In this document: in pieces, positions 11,501 through 20,839 of the stretch | Position numbering within the stretch: the first letter of the stretch is position 1 | Layout of the letters: each line of letters begins with the position of its first letter | Assembly: GCA_947311845.1 (NCBI GenBank) | Contig: CAMZMU010000041.1 | Location: forward strand, 117,392,796 to 117,456,795 | From: Poa pratensis | Lineage: Eukaryota; Streptophyta; Magnoliopsida; Poales; Poaceae | Direction of reading: 5' to 3' | DNA length: 64,000 nucleotides | Position numbers and translations under genes: made by a program | Notes under the pieces: generated by a model | What the model was told of the DNA's origin: nothing | What the model saw: the letters and a program-made list of their open reading frames with translations, nothing else | The model's database searches: none

Positions 11501-12397
11501 CCTGTGCCAAGTCATTTGTTTGGCAGACTCCTCGGACATGAAAAGCCGCTGCATTCTTTTTATGAATGAGAGGTACCGAAGAACCTTCACAGGGATTTTT
11601 CCCTGCTTCTTCCGACCATCAGGCAGCGTTTTCTCCTCATACCTAGAGGCCCCACAAAGGCTACAGTACTTGTCATTCGCATATTGTTTCCGGAACAACA
11701 GGCATCCTTTTGGACAACAATGAATCTTTTCATAATCCATGCTGAGCGATCCCAATAGTTTCTTCACCTCGTGCATGGATTTTGGCAGACAATGCCCTTT
11801 GGGCAACATGTTACCAGTTGTTGTCAGATTAGCTTCAAAGCCTGCACGGGTGGTGGAGAACTGACACTTGTCACTTAGTAGTTGAGCTACGGCATCGAGC
11901 TGGCTCTGGTTTGCACCCTCGTATAGAGGCTTCGTAGCCGAGGCCATCGTCTCATAGAAAGCCTTCGCGGTTGGCTCTGGTTCCTCCGGTTCATCCGGTG
12001 CCTCCGGTTCACCCGGTTCCTCCTGTTCCTCCTGTGGAGGTGGCGAATCCGGCATGTAAGCAGCATGGTGATCATCTAGCATGTTTCTCAACCCATCGTA
12101 CTCATTGCCATCGATCCGCTGCCGCATCACCCCAACTCTGAGACGTTCGTACTGATCAAATTTGACATGCGTGACGTAGTTAGGCGTATACCCATACAAC
12201 CAAAGATGTTTAGTCATATCTTCCTTTCCTTGACGGTCACGATTCTTGCAATGAGTGCAAGGGCACCTTCCACGAACTCCTTTTGCCTTTGAACCACGCC
12301 CTAACTCCTTCACTAATATATTGGTCTTCATCTCCCACTCCTCTGTTCTTTTAATCTTATCGACACGGCCAGTGTACATCCACCCATTATCAGCCAT
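8506..12397 (-). CDS. TNP2-type CACTA transposase (four exons, 1191 aa, open)
   Basis: This is the DDE-type transposase (TNPD/TNP2) that cuts and pastes CACTA elements. My model is exon 1 12397-9774, exon 2 9703-9586, exon 3 9489-8660 and exon 4 8509-8506, all with GT-AG introns. The phases agree and total 1192 codons including the stop. The start is the ATG at 12397 (MADNGWMYTG), an N-terminal transposase-associated domain with CPCTHCKN; an upstream in-frame ATG at 12493 is less likely. Next come the TNP2 core (ATDGFNPYG near residue 340; PCPVCR), a DUF4218 block (HLVVHLANEALLGGP near residue 750) and, in exon 3, a DUF4216 block (VVFKCHWFDP). The tail is an acidic Asp-Ser run coded by an ACTATC hexamer repeat (8703-8735). 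No stop or frameshift is seen. Splice sites are inferred, not observed. Confidence 0.85.
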
Positions 12398-12554
12398 CCT
12401 CTGCTTTATTGGGAGCGAAACAAGCACGCAGTCTTTTAATATGCACCAAGTAATAATAAAATGATTTAGTGTCACCAGATTAATTACGGTCAAATTTTAA
12501 TCTTTACATCATGCAAGGGTTCACCTACACTTCTAATAGGAGGGCCTATCCCGC

Positions 12555-12764
12555 CCGAGTACGTGTAGATCGAGCCGTGTTCCATGTTCTACCCCGACCC
12601 GAGACGGAATTTCGGCAGCACCTCCCCGCTGTTCTTCAGAATACACGTCTCGAGCTTGTCAAGCCGAGAGGGTGTGCATCCGAAGAACAACAGGGAGGTG
12701 CTGCCGAAATTACGTCTCAGGAAGGGGTAGAACATGGAACACGACCCGATCTACACGTACTCGG
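12555..12764. repeat. Inverted repeat: two 83-bp arms, 44-bp loop
   Basis: The arm at 12555-12637 and the reverse complement of 12682-12764 align over all 83 bp without gaps and with about 8 mismatches, mostly transitions. Shared words include CCGAGTACGTGTAGATCG, GTGTTCCATGTTCTACCCC and ATTTCGGCAGCACCTCCC. It lies about 160 bp upstream of the transposase start, in the presumed promoter or leader, and a transcript would fold into a long stem. It may be a small-RNA precursor or an embedded foldback element. The following interval 12765-13315 has no gene I can support. Confidence 0.85.
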
Positions 12765-13315
12765 ACTGTCCAACAGGACAACCCGGAAGTGTTACGGTTA
12801 TAAATATGCAAAGATGGACAATCCTGCATATTTATAAATTTGTAACCCTTCCGGATGGGATCTGACTCGGGTTACGCGACTGACTTGGTGATCTAGACCA
12901 AAATAAACCTATGCAGCAAGAGAGGCGAAAGATTTATACCCTCGAAGCGTGATCGGTGGCCGGAGAAGGTCGAGGACGTGCTCCGGAAGAGGGCGACAAA
13001 ACAAAGGGCACCGAGGCGGCCCCTCCTCAGCTGGAGAAGCCGCGACGACGCGCGGGACCGACGGTGCTGGCTGGCGGGAAGCTACGTCATCTAAAAAGTA
13101 CAAACAATCGAAATATATAAGCAAATATCCCTCCATTTTACCTAATAATTAAACATAAAACAGAATAAACCACAGAACGATGTAACCATATTAGCTAAAC
13201 ATAACACATATAGACAAGTAGCACAATAATACATAGGTAGCATGTATGATAAGTCTAGCAGTACAACAGGTAGCAAGATAAGTCTAGTAGTACGACAGGT
13301 AGGATGATAGACATC

Positions 13316-13834
13316 CTAAACTCGACTCGCGCCGGTGTCAGTGGCGTCGTCCAAGCGGTCCCAACAAGAGGACAGGCTGCTGCTAGAGTCCTCGCCCTGC
13401 TGCTGCGTGCCGGAGGGGCCGGCCTCGCCCTGCCCGCGCTGCTGCCGGCTCTCGCTGAAAACCTGGTACTGGACCGCCATCACCTGGGGATCAAGGAGGA
13501 GATCCTTGACCAAGGGGTCATCCTCCTCGCGCTGGTGGCGCGCCCTGAGCAGCCTCTCTGCCTGCCGGTGCTCCCTCTCCTCGGCCTTCGTCGCGATCCT
13601 CATGCCATCTGGCGCTAACAGATGCGCCACGCTCCGCTCATCCTCAAAGTTGAGGATCGCTCTCGCCCCAAAGTGCTGGACCGCCGCGCAGTCGTAGGCG
13701 CGGGCCGCCTGCCACGGGCACCTGAAAGTACCAAGCTGGATCTTCCTGTGATCCACTGTGATCTGAGCTGCCCAAGTCGGGATCTTCGTGGGTCTCCGAT
13801 GAACACCACGAAACTTTCGCTCCGGCTCCGACAT
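13316..13834 (-). CDS. AP2/ERF-like DNA-binding domain ORF inside the CACTA element (172 aa)
   Basis: From the ATG at 13834 the protein opens with KFRGVHRRP, then WAAQITV, LGTFRCPWQAARAYDCAA and ARAILNFED. This is the order of elements of one AP2/ERF domain: the YRGVR strand, the WAAEI strand, the LGTF/AARAYD helix and the N-F end. It spans about residues 8-65. The rest is a charged, Gln-rich tail without a known domain, ending in a TAG at 13316. Several usual residues differ: H for R after RGV, and an insertion before WAAQI. The ORF is codirectional with the transposase and about 920 bp upstream of it. It may be a captured host domain or a standing component of this CACTA family; DNA binding is inferred only. 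Confidence 0.65.
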   Translation of the reverse strand: MSEPERKFRGVHRRPTKIPTWAAQITVDHRKIQLGTFRCPWQAARAYDCAAVQHFGARAILNFEDERSVAHLLAPDGMRIATKAEEREHRQAERLLRARHQREEDDPLVKDLLLDPQVMAVQYQVFSESRQQRGQGEAGPSGTQQQGEDSSSSLSSCWDRLDDATDTGASRV

Positions 13835-14766
13835 GATACTTAGTTAAGTAAAAGCATTTGATACACGGGTTAGTCATATATGAAATGAATATATAAAAAC
13901 ACTAACACCTATTTTCCTTCTATGATTGTCAACAACATTTTATTTGCTTTGTTATTTTCTATTTTCTACCACTAAATTTCCATCTATAATTTCTATTGTG
14001 CTATTTTCTAATTTCTACCACTAATTTTCCATCTATTTTCCTCTTTTCTACCACTAATTTTCCTAAAATCCTACTCCTAAAATCACTAAATCTAAAATAC
14101 ACAGAAAATAGGGGAGATGCGAGGAGCACCTGGCGGTGCGGAGGGTACCTGCGGCGAGGAGGGTAGCACGTCGAGGGGAGCGGCGAGGTTGCGGGGCCGG
14201 TGCGGCCAGAGGGGAGCACGGCGGAGGCGGGGCGAGTGGCGGCGGGGGTCGGGTAGGGGCTGGCGGCGGGGGTGGGTAGGGGCTGGCGGGTGGAGGGGGC
14301 GGGGTTGCCGGCTAGCGGGTGGAGGGGGCGGGGTTGGCGGCGGCGGGGTTGGCGGCGGGGGTGGGTAAGGGCTGGCGGCGGGGCTGGGTAGGGGCGGGTG
14401 GCGGGGATGGCGGCTGGCGGGTGGAGGGGGCGGGGTTGCCGGCGGCGGGGTGGCGGCGGGGCTGGGTAGGGGCGGGTGGCGGCGGGGTCGTGGCTGGCCG
14501 GAGCAGGGCGGCGGGGGAGCGGGGCAGCCGCGGAGCGGGTAGCCGGCCGAAGAAATGCGGATATGGGTGGTCGAGGAGCTGTGGCGGGATAAGGATAAGG
14601 TGTGGACCTATGCCGACGGCTTTGCCGTCGGCATAGGCTTTTCCTTTTTTTTTCACTTACATCATCTTTTTTAATGTATTTATTTATTACTCTTATCACA
14701 AGTTTTTCCGTAGGCACATGGGAAACCATCTTTTTTAATGTATTTATTTATTACTCTTATCACAAG
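13835..14766. other. GC-rich segment of CACTA element 2 with TGCCGACGG palindrome
   Basis: The part 13835-14110 is AT-rich with direct repeats of TTTCTACCACTAATTTTCC. The part 14117-14590 is extremely G-rich (GGCGGGGTTGGCGGCGG-like tandem words). Both strands are open, but only as Pro/Ala/Arg or Gly/Trp low-complexity strings, so no gene is called. It ends with TATGCCGACGG-CTTTG-CCGTCGGCATA at about 14609-14635, then a doubled TTTTTTAATGTATTTATTTA block at 14668 and 14730. The same order occurs in CACTA element 1. Confidence 0.5.
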
Positions 14767-17392
14767 TATTACTCCGGGGCCCCGCTTCGGCGAAACCCTA
14801 AATCCGCTGGAAAAACCCTAACGTTTCCGTCTACCCCCATAGACGTGCGTCGAAAGGGGGTAGCCCAGTGGACTTTTTTGCTTGGTTGGTTAGGTTAGGC
14901 CATAGGAACATGAGAAACCAAAGTCTACCCCAAATCGACACAAGATTCCATCCGGTTAGCCCGAAAGGGGAGTTTTCACCTCTAAGTGCAGAAACTCACT
15001 AGAGAGAAAGTGAAGCCGGTGATGTCGGTCACACCTAGGAGTAGATTCCTGGACATTTGAAACACACAAACACACTTGTATACATATGGTATGGCACAAC
15101 CTAGGTTTGGGTGGGGTTCCGACGCTCCGGGGCCCCGCTTCGGCGAAACCCTGAATCCGCTGGAAAAACCCTAACGTTTCCGTCTACCCCCATAGACGTG
15201 CGTCGAAAGGGGGTAGCCCAGTGGACTTTTTTGTGGTTGTGTTAGGTTAGGCCATAGGAACATGAGAAACCAAAGTCTACCCCAAATCGACACAAGATTC
15301 CATCCGGTTAGCCCGAAAGGGGAGTTTTCACCTCTAAGTGCAGAAACTCACTAGAGAGAAAGTGAAGCCGGTGATGTCGGTCACACCTAGGAGTAGATTC
15401 CTGGACATTTGAAACACACAAACACACTTGTATACATATGGTATGGCACAACCTAGGTTTGGGTGGGGTTCCGACGCTCCGGGGCCCCGCTTCGGCGAAA
15501 CCCTGAATCCGCTGGAAAAACCCTACGTTTCCGTCTACCCCCATAGACGTGCGTCGAAAGGGGGTAGCCCAGTGGACTTTTTTGCTTGGTTGGGTTAGGT
15601 TAGGCCATAGGAACATGAGAAACCAAAGTCTACCCCAAATCGACACAAGATTCCATCCGGTTAGCCCGAAAGGGGAGTTTTCACCTCTAAGTGCAGAAAC
15701 TCACTAGAGAGAAAGTGAAGCCGGTGATGTCGGTCACACCTAGGAGTAGATTCCTGGACATTTGAAACACACAAACACACTTGTATACATATGGTATGGC
15801 ACAACCTAGGTTTGGGTGGGGTTCCGACGCTCCGGGGCCCCGCTTCGGCGAAACCCTGAATCCGCTGGAAAAACCCGGACGTTTCCGTCTACCCCCATAG
15901 ACGTGCGTCGAAAGGGGGTAGCCCAGTGGACTTTTTTACGTGGTTGTGTTAGGTTAGGCCATAGGAACATGAGAAACCAAAGTCTACCCCAAATCGACAC
16001 AAGATTCCATCCGGTTAGCCCGAAAGGGGAGTTTTCACCTCTAAGTGCAGAAACTCACTAGAGAGAAAGTGAAGCCGGTGATGTCGGTCACACCTAGGAG
16101 TAGATTCCTGGACATTTGAAACACACAAACACACTTGTATACATATGGTATGGCACAACCTAGGTTTGGGTGGGGTTCCGACGCTCCGGGGCCCCGCTTC
16201 GGCGAAACCCTGAATCCGCTGGAAAAACCCGGACGTTTCCGTCTACCCCCATAGACGTGCGTCGAAAGGGGGTAGCCCAGTGGACTTTTTTACGTGGTTG
16301 TGTTAGGTTAGGCCATAGGAACATGAGAAACCAAAGTCTACCCCAAATCGACACAAGATTCCATCCGGTTAGCCCGAAAGGGGTGTTTTCACCTCTAAGT
16401 GCAGAAACTCACTAGAGAGAAAGTGAAGCCGGTGATGTCGGTCACACCTAGGAGTAGATTCCTGGACATTTGAAACACACAAACACACTTGTATACATAT
16501 GGTATGGCACAACCTAGGTTTGGGTGGGGTTCCGACGCTCCGGGGCCCCGCTTCGGCGAAACCCTGAATCCGCTGGAAAAACCCGGACGTTTCCGTCTAC
16601 CCCCATAGACGTGCGTCGAAAGGGGGTAGCCCAGTGGACTTTTTTGCTTGGTTGGGTTAGGTTAGGCCATAGGAACATGAGAAACCAAAGTCTACCCCAA
16701 ATCGACACAAGATTGCATCCGGTTAGCCCGAAAGGGGAGTTTTCACCTCTAAGTGCAGAAACTCACTAGAGAGAAAGTGAAGCCGGTGATGTCGGTCACA
16801 CCTAGGAGTAGATTCCTGGACATTTGAAACACACAAACACACTTGTATACATATGGTATGGCACAACCTAGGTTTGGGTGGGGTTCCGACGCTCCGGGGC
16901 CCCGCTTCGGCGAAACCCTGAATCCGCTGGAAAAACCCGGACGTTTCCGTCTACCCCCATAGACGTGCGTCGAAAGGGGGTAGCCCAGTGGACTTTTTTA
17001 CGTGGTTGTGTTAGGTTAGGCCATAGGAACATGAGAAACCAAAGTCTACCCCAAATCGACACAAGATTGCATCCGGTTAGCCCGAAAGGGGAGTTTTCAC
17101 CTCTAAGTGCAGAAACTCACTAGAGAGAAAGTGAAGCCGGTGATGTCGGTCACACCTAGGAGTAGATTCCTGGACATTTGAAACACACAAACACACTTGT
17201 ATACATATGGTATGGCACAACCTAGGTTTGGGTGGGGTTCCGACGCTCCGGGGCCCCGCTTCGGCGAAACCCTGAATCCGCTGGAAAAACCCGGACGTTT
17301 CCGTCTACCCCCATAGACGTGCGTCGAAAGGGGTAGCCCAGTGGACTTTTTTGCTTGGTTGGGTTAGGTTAGGCCATAGGAACATGAGAAAG
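14767..17392. repeat. Tandem array of ~354-bp units inside CACTA element 2 (8 units, first and last partial)
   Basis: The landmark GACGCTCCGGGGCCCC recurs at 15121, 15473, 15826, 16180, 16534, 16888 and 17242, with the first partial unit at about 14770. Periods are 352-354 bp and the last four are exactly 354. Units within this array are almost identical to each other and clearly different from those in CACTA element 1. Two unit variants can be told apart by GCTTGGTTGGG or ACGTGGTTGTG after the T-run, and they partly alternate. All frames inside are shadows of the repeat. Confidence 0.95.
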
Positions 17393-17904
17393 ATGGCGGG
17401 ATAAACAATGCGTGGAGGTACATGGAAAACCAATATCCACCCCAACACTTGCAATAATATCTACACACATGCGATAACACAAATCAACATTCGCATATAA
17501 TACTTCAGAGATAAGATTCGCGACGTTATTTTATGTGGGTGGAGACCGCTATTTGGCGTAGCTATATACATATAGAAATGAATAAAAACATATTAAATTT
17601 AATTGAGAGTAATAAATAGATACATAAAAATGAAGAATAGGGTAAAAATGAATAAAAATGGTAGAGTCCTGTGCCGACGGCAAAGCCGTCGGCACAGAGT
17701 GCCGTCGACGTCACCTCACAAGCTGTGCCGACGGCTTCATGTGTCCCGACGGTGGCCGTCGGGATAGAACCTCTGTGCCGACGGCCGTTTCTGTGCCGAC
17801 GGACTTGTCGACGGCTGGCCCTGGTACGACCCTGTGCCGACGGCCCGATAAATAGCCGTCGGCACAGGTTCTGGCCGTCGGCACTGTTGGCCATTCCCGT
17901 AGTG
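17393..17904. repeat. Right subterminal motifs and terminal inverted repeat of CACTA element 2
   Basis: After an AT-rich stretch (17393-17660), copies of TGCCGACGGC and GCCGTCGGCA fill 17660-17885 in both orientations. The terminus GGCCATTCCCGTAGTG ends at 17904. The stretch 17530-17660 (GGGTGGAGACCGCTATTTGGCGTAGC) resembles 5265-5400 of CACTA element 1, so the whole right end is shared. Confidence 0.8.
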
Positions 17905-17917
17905 CGAGGTGGAGCTG

Positions 17918-18005
17918 GGGTTGGTGTTGAGGAGGCACACCACACACGCTTGCCCCAAACCGAGACAGGAGCCTAATGGCTGGGTTGGTGTTGAGGAGGC
18001 ACACC
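17918..18005. repeat. 24-bp direct repeat just outside CACTA element 2
   Basis: GGGTTGGTGTTGAGGAGGCA plus four more bases (CACC) occurs identically at 17918-17941 and 17982-18005. The 64-bp spacing suggests a small local duplication next to the insertion site. Confidence 0.8.
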
Positions 18006-18114
18006 GTACAATGACGAGCTGGATCGCCAGTGGCGGCTCGGCAAAGCCGCGAAGTGCTGAGGTGGCGATTGGCAGCTGCTGTGTTTCCCTGGGCTGAGGT
18101 GGCGATCTGGACAA

Positions 18115-18390
18115 GTGCACACTTTGCGATCAAGTTCTAGAAGACACTTACCACCTGCTCGTCCATTGCCCTTTATCCCGGTGTTTCTTGTTTAATTTGT
18201 GCCATGACCTGAGAGTTGTGGATATCGTCCCTCAGCCGCGGGAAACTGTTAGAGGGTTGTGGCTTTCCCTCTCCAATCGACAGCCAACAAAGAAGCGCAA
18301 GGAGATCGTGACGCAGGTAGTTGCAGGCATGAGACGAACCTGGCTAGAGCGCAATCCTCACACTTTCGCAGCAGACAAGTATGACTCTTA
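18115..18390 (+). pseudogene. LINE remnant, zf-RVT region
   Basis: In one plus frame the sequence reads LEDTYHLLVHCPLSRCFLF..., then RTWLERNPHTF. This is the zinc-binding reverse-transcriptase-associated (zf-RVT) segment at the end of plant LINE polyproteins: H-L-x-x-x-C-P followed by W-x-x-R-N-x-x-x-F. The upstream reverse transcriptase is missing and the frame is short, so it is a truncated, dead copy. From 18391 to 18581 I see no feature. Confidence 0.6.
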
Positions 18391-18581
18391 ACCAACTTGT
18401 ATCCTTGACGAAAGAGAAACTTTTGTTGTGGGACTTGGCGAAGCAGTAGGCAGTACGGAGGAGTAGAACATAGTACATGGGTGAGTATGTTCGTGTGGGC
18501 CGGTGGGCAGCCTGTACAAACTCTATTGCTAAACCTTAACGAAAAGACATGCAAACCATTGGTTGCTTGTTCTCCCCAAAA

Positions 18582-18842
18582 AAATATGCCCCTTTTTAAA
18601 ACTAAACAAGTGTATGGACCCTATTTTAAATATGGCCCATGAGATCGGTGCCAACGAGATTGAAGTCGAACTTGTGGAGTTCGACGTCATCCTCTTTTGG
18701 CGCCAAACACCTGATTTAGTTTTGTAATATTAAACTGAAGGTCGGCTCGAGAGAGGCGAGGGAGTCAGTTTTGAAAATAGTTTTCAAGAGAGGCCATACT
18801 TATATTTTTGTTCCTTAAAATGGCCATATTTGGCAAAAAAAT
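18582..18842. repeat. Small inverted-repeat element with a central palindrome
   Basis: The left side (AAAAAAATATGCCCCTTTTT ... GTATGGACC) and the right side (GGCCATACTT ... GGCCATATTTGGCAAAAAAA) are diverged inverted copies. The interior has a perfect 8-bp-arm palindrome at 18665-18685 (GTCGAACT-TGTGG-AGTTCGAC). A related copy lies at 26874-27070. I do not recognise the family name; no target-site duplication is certain. Confidence 0.5.
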
Positions 18843-19134
18843 ACCTCACTCGCTCTCCCCTTCTCACTCCGTTACGAGAAAATAGAGAGAATAATGATAG
18901 TCTTGGGCCGGTCCAGGGAGTAGTAGCGGGATTTGCATTGGGCCTTTACTCCATTTTGGGCCGTATCCCCAACTGCTTGTCTGGGTCAGCGCGTCTCCTT
19001 GATCCGAAACCGAGTCCAAGCTCCAGGCGGTACTTGATCGATTTCCAATTTCCGTGTCCCTCGCTCTGCTCACTCCGACTTCGACTCAAGATCGACTCCG
19101 ACTATACACGCACAAGCCAGCGAGATCTGTGTCC

Positions 19135-19142
19135 TATAAATA
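19135..19142 (+). promoter_or_regulatory. TATA box of the 19275 gene
   Basis: TATAAATA follows a GC-balanced stretch and lies 133 bp before the start codon at 19275. The spacing suits a leader of about 100 nt. Confidence 0.55.
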
Positions 19143-19274
19143 TGCCCTCGACGGCGTACCAGTAGTCATCTATTCTCCTTGGTTTCACTCGTCTCTGACC
19201 GTGCGCTTGCCCTAGCATTGCTTTGCGGCCGGCGTTCCTTGATTTCGCTCTAGACGGCTGATCTGGAAGCATCC

Positions 19275-19949
19275 ATGGCGTTGGTGGCATCTTCTCTTCA
19301 CCCGCCGCTTCTGCTCCCGTCGCCATCGAAGACCCAGATGCTGCCGATCCTCCCGACGCCGCCCAGGAGCATGATGCTTCCGCTGCTGCCGACGCCGTCC
19401 GGCCACGCACTGCTGTTGGCGCTTTCCACCATGCCCGGCTGCGCGGACTTCGTCCAGAGGTGGGACGCGTACAAGATGCCCTGCAGCACGGCATCGACAT
19501 CATCGTCCTCCGACAACAGCGTGAACCCTGGCCGCGCCGATACCGTCGAGAAGTGGAACGCGCAGAAGAAGTACAAGATTCCCGGCTGTGCCAGAGCCAG
19601 ATCGCCGTCGCCGTCTTCATCATCGGACAGCGGTGGGAGCCACGGACGCGCAGACTCCGTTGAACGTTGGGACAGCAAGAAGCTCGTCGGCATGAAGGAC
19701 GGCAGTAACAAGCGCCCGCCTAGCCGCGCGTCCTCGACCGAGCGCTGGGACTTGCACAAGAAGCATCGCCCCGAGGAGAAGGACAATCTGCCTCAGGCCA
19801 AAGAGACGACAACGGAAAAGTTTCCGACAACGGCTACGCACAAGGAAATGGTCATGATGCACCAGGCCGCGTTCGCCGGGACCAGCTTCTACGCCTCGCC
19901 GGAGCCGAGCATGCTCCCCATGCCTTCGTTCTTGCTGCGGGCGCACTAG
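19275..19949 (+). CDS. PNRC-motif-like protein with four W-centred repeats (224 aa, intronless)
   Basis: The ORF starts at the first ATG after a TATA box. The N-terminus is hydrophobic and Pro-rich (about residues 1-52), which may be a targeting or low-complexity region. Four imperfect repeats of the form G/S-R-A-D-x-V-E-R-W-D-x-x-K-K follow, centred on Trp 63, 94, 132 and 158, separated by Ser-rich and basic linkers. The C-terminus contains AFAGTSFYASPEP and SMLPMPSF (residues 200-219). It resembles the short SPxPSxLPxP motif of the PNRC family, which in animals and yeast contacts decapping factors. That match is by eye and the function is inferred. No stop or frameshift is present; codon use is GC-rich, as in grass single-exon genes. 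A hAT element has landed 6 bp after the stop codon. Confidence 0.75.
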   Translation: MALVASSLHPPLLLPSPSKTQMLPILPTPPRSMMLPLLPTPSGHALLLALSTMPGCADFVQRWDAYKMPCSTASTSSSSDNSVNPGRADTVEKWNAQKKYKIPGCARARSPSPSSSSDSGGSHGRADSVERWDSKKLVGMKDGSNKRPPSRASSTERWDLHKKHRPEEKDNLPQAKETTTEKFPTTATHKEMVMMHQAAFAGTSFYASPEPSMLPMPSFLLRAH

Positions 19950-19955
19950 CAGGAG

Positions 19956-20599
19956 TAGGGATGACACCCGCAGGGTATGGGTAAGGGTGGAGCCACCCAT
20001 ACCCTTACCCGTATCCTCAAACTTGCCCGTCACCCATACCCATATCCTTATACGGGTACAACTTTTTCCCATACCCTTCACCCGACAGGGTAAAAAGGTA
20101 CCCGTGGGTAAAAATACCTACGTTTGCAACACAACAGATTCAGTAGAAAATAATCATAAACAACATCATATAATCATATAATTTTAATCAGCAACACATT
20201 TAAAACCGCAACACATACTTAGCACATTGTCAACAACAACACATTGTAAACAACAGCACATTTTCTTATAAACAGCAACACTTGCGCATAAGCAACACAT
20301 GTAAACATCAGCACTTGCGCATAAATAGCAACACATTTTAATGATAGGCAACAACACATAGTCATAAAAATTAGTAGGTACACTAGGTTATTATTGGGAG
20401 ACCCACTTGTCACATATTTAGAAGGGTACATGGGTACGCGGGTATGGGTTATATGAACCCATACCCGTACCCTCTCTGCCCGATGGATACGAGATTTCTC
20501 CATGTATATACCCATGGATATTTTTTCTTTCCAAACACTTACCTTAATAGGGTTTTTACCCGCAGGGTACACGTGTAAAGGTACCCATTGCCATCCCTA
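19956..20599. mobile_element. Non-autonomous hAT-type element (644 bp) at the stop codon of the preceding gene
   Basis: The ends are TAGGGATGACACCCGC and, inverted, TAGGGATGGCAATGGGTACC, the common grass hAT-MITE terminus. Flanking 8-mers AGCAGGAG (19948-19955) and AGCAGGAA (20600-20607) form the expected 8-bp target-site duplication with one mismatch. Subterminal GGGTAC/CCCATACCC words repeat on both sides. The interior is AT-rich with many GCAACACA-type copies and no transposase. The left duplication overlaps the last two bases of the TAG stop at 19947-19949. Confidence 0.88.
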
Positions 20600-20828
20600 A
20601 GCAGGAACCTAGATTGCTTACTCCATTGCGTTTACGATTGTCAGATAGCTAAGCCAGACTTCTTGTACTTTCGGTTCCAAATTATGTCTGGTTTGTAATT
20701 AGATATCAGCAAGCATTAAATTCAAAAAAGGTACTATCAGTAAGCATTTCACTGTATGCAGTTTAGTTCTTCAATGTAAGCGACTGATTCTTCACTCGAT
20801 ACGGTGAATTTAGGGATTCCCTGCCTTC
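20600..20828 (+). other. Displaced 3' untranslated region of the 19275 gene
   Basis: After the hAT element the sequence is ordinary AT-rich DNA (for example TTTGTAATTAGATATC) that would have directly followed the stop codon before insertion. No clear AATAAA signal is seen. Transcripts would have to read through 644 bp of transposon or end inside it. Confidence 0.45.
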
Positions 20829-20839
20829 GAATTGTACTT

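Larger units (their letters stand above)
7758..17904 (-). mobile_element. Complete CACTA (En/Spm-type) transposon, 10,147 bp, TSD CGA
   Basis: The left end is CACTATAGGAATGACC at 7758 and the right end is GGCCATTCCCGTAGTG finishing at 17904. These are imperfect terminal inverted repeats that run into TGCCGACGG motifs on both sides. The 3-bp duplication CGA is present at 7755-7757 and 17905-17907, as expected for the superfamily. All recognisable genes are on the minus strand: TNP2-type transposase (8506-12397), a 39-codon tnpA stub (8377-8496) and an AP2/ERF-like ORF (13316-13834). Structural parts are a hairpin (12555-12764), a GC-rich zone (14117-14590) and a ~354-bp tandem array (14767-17392). 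The TNP2 frame is open, so the copy may still make transposase, but it lacks a full tnpA. Confidence 0.93.

Noticed and set aside
15308..17123. Series of equal-sized open frames (64 and 81 codons) repeated every 354 bp on both strands
   Set aside because: They are the same non-coding tandem unit read again and again; no start context or domain.
19298..20081. 162- and 153-codon minus frames over the 19275 gene
   Set aside because: Antisense shadows; the plus frame has a TATA box, repeats and a sensible stop.
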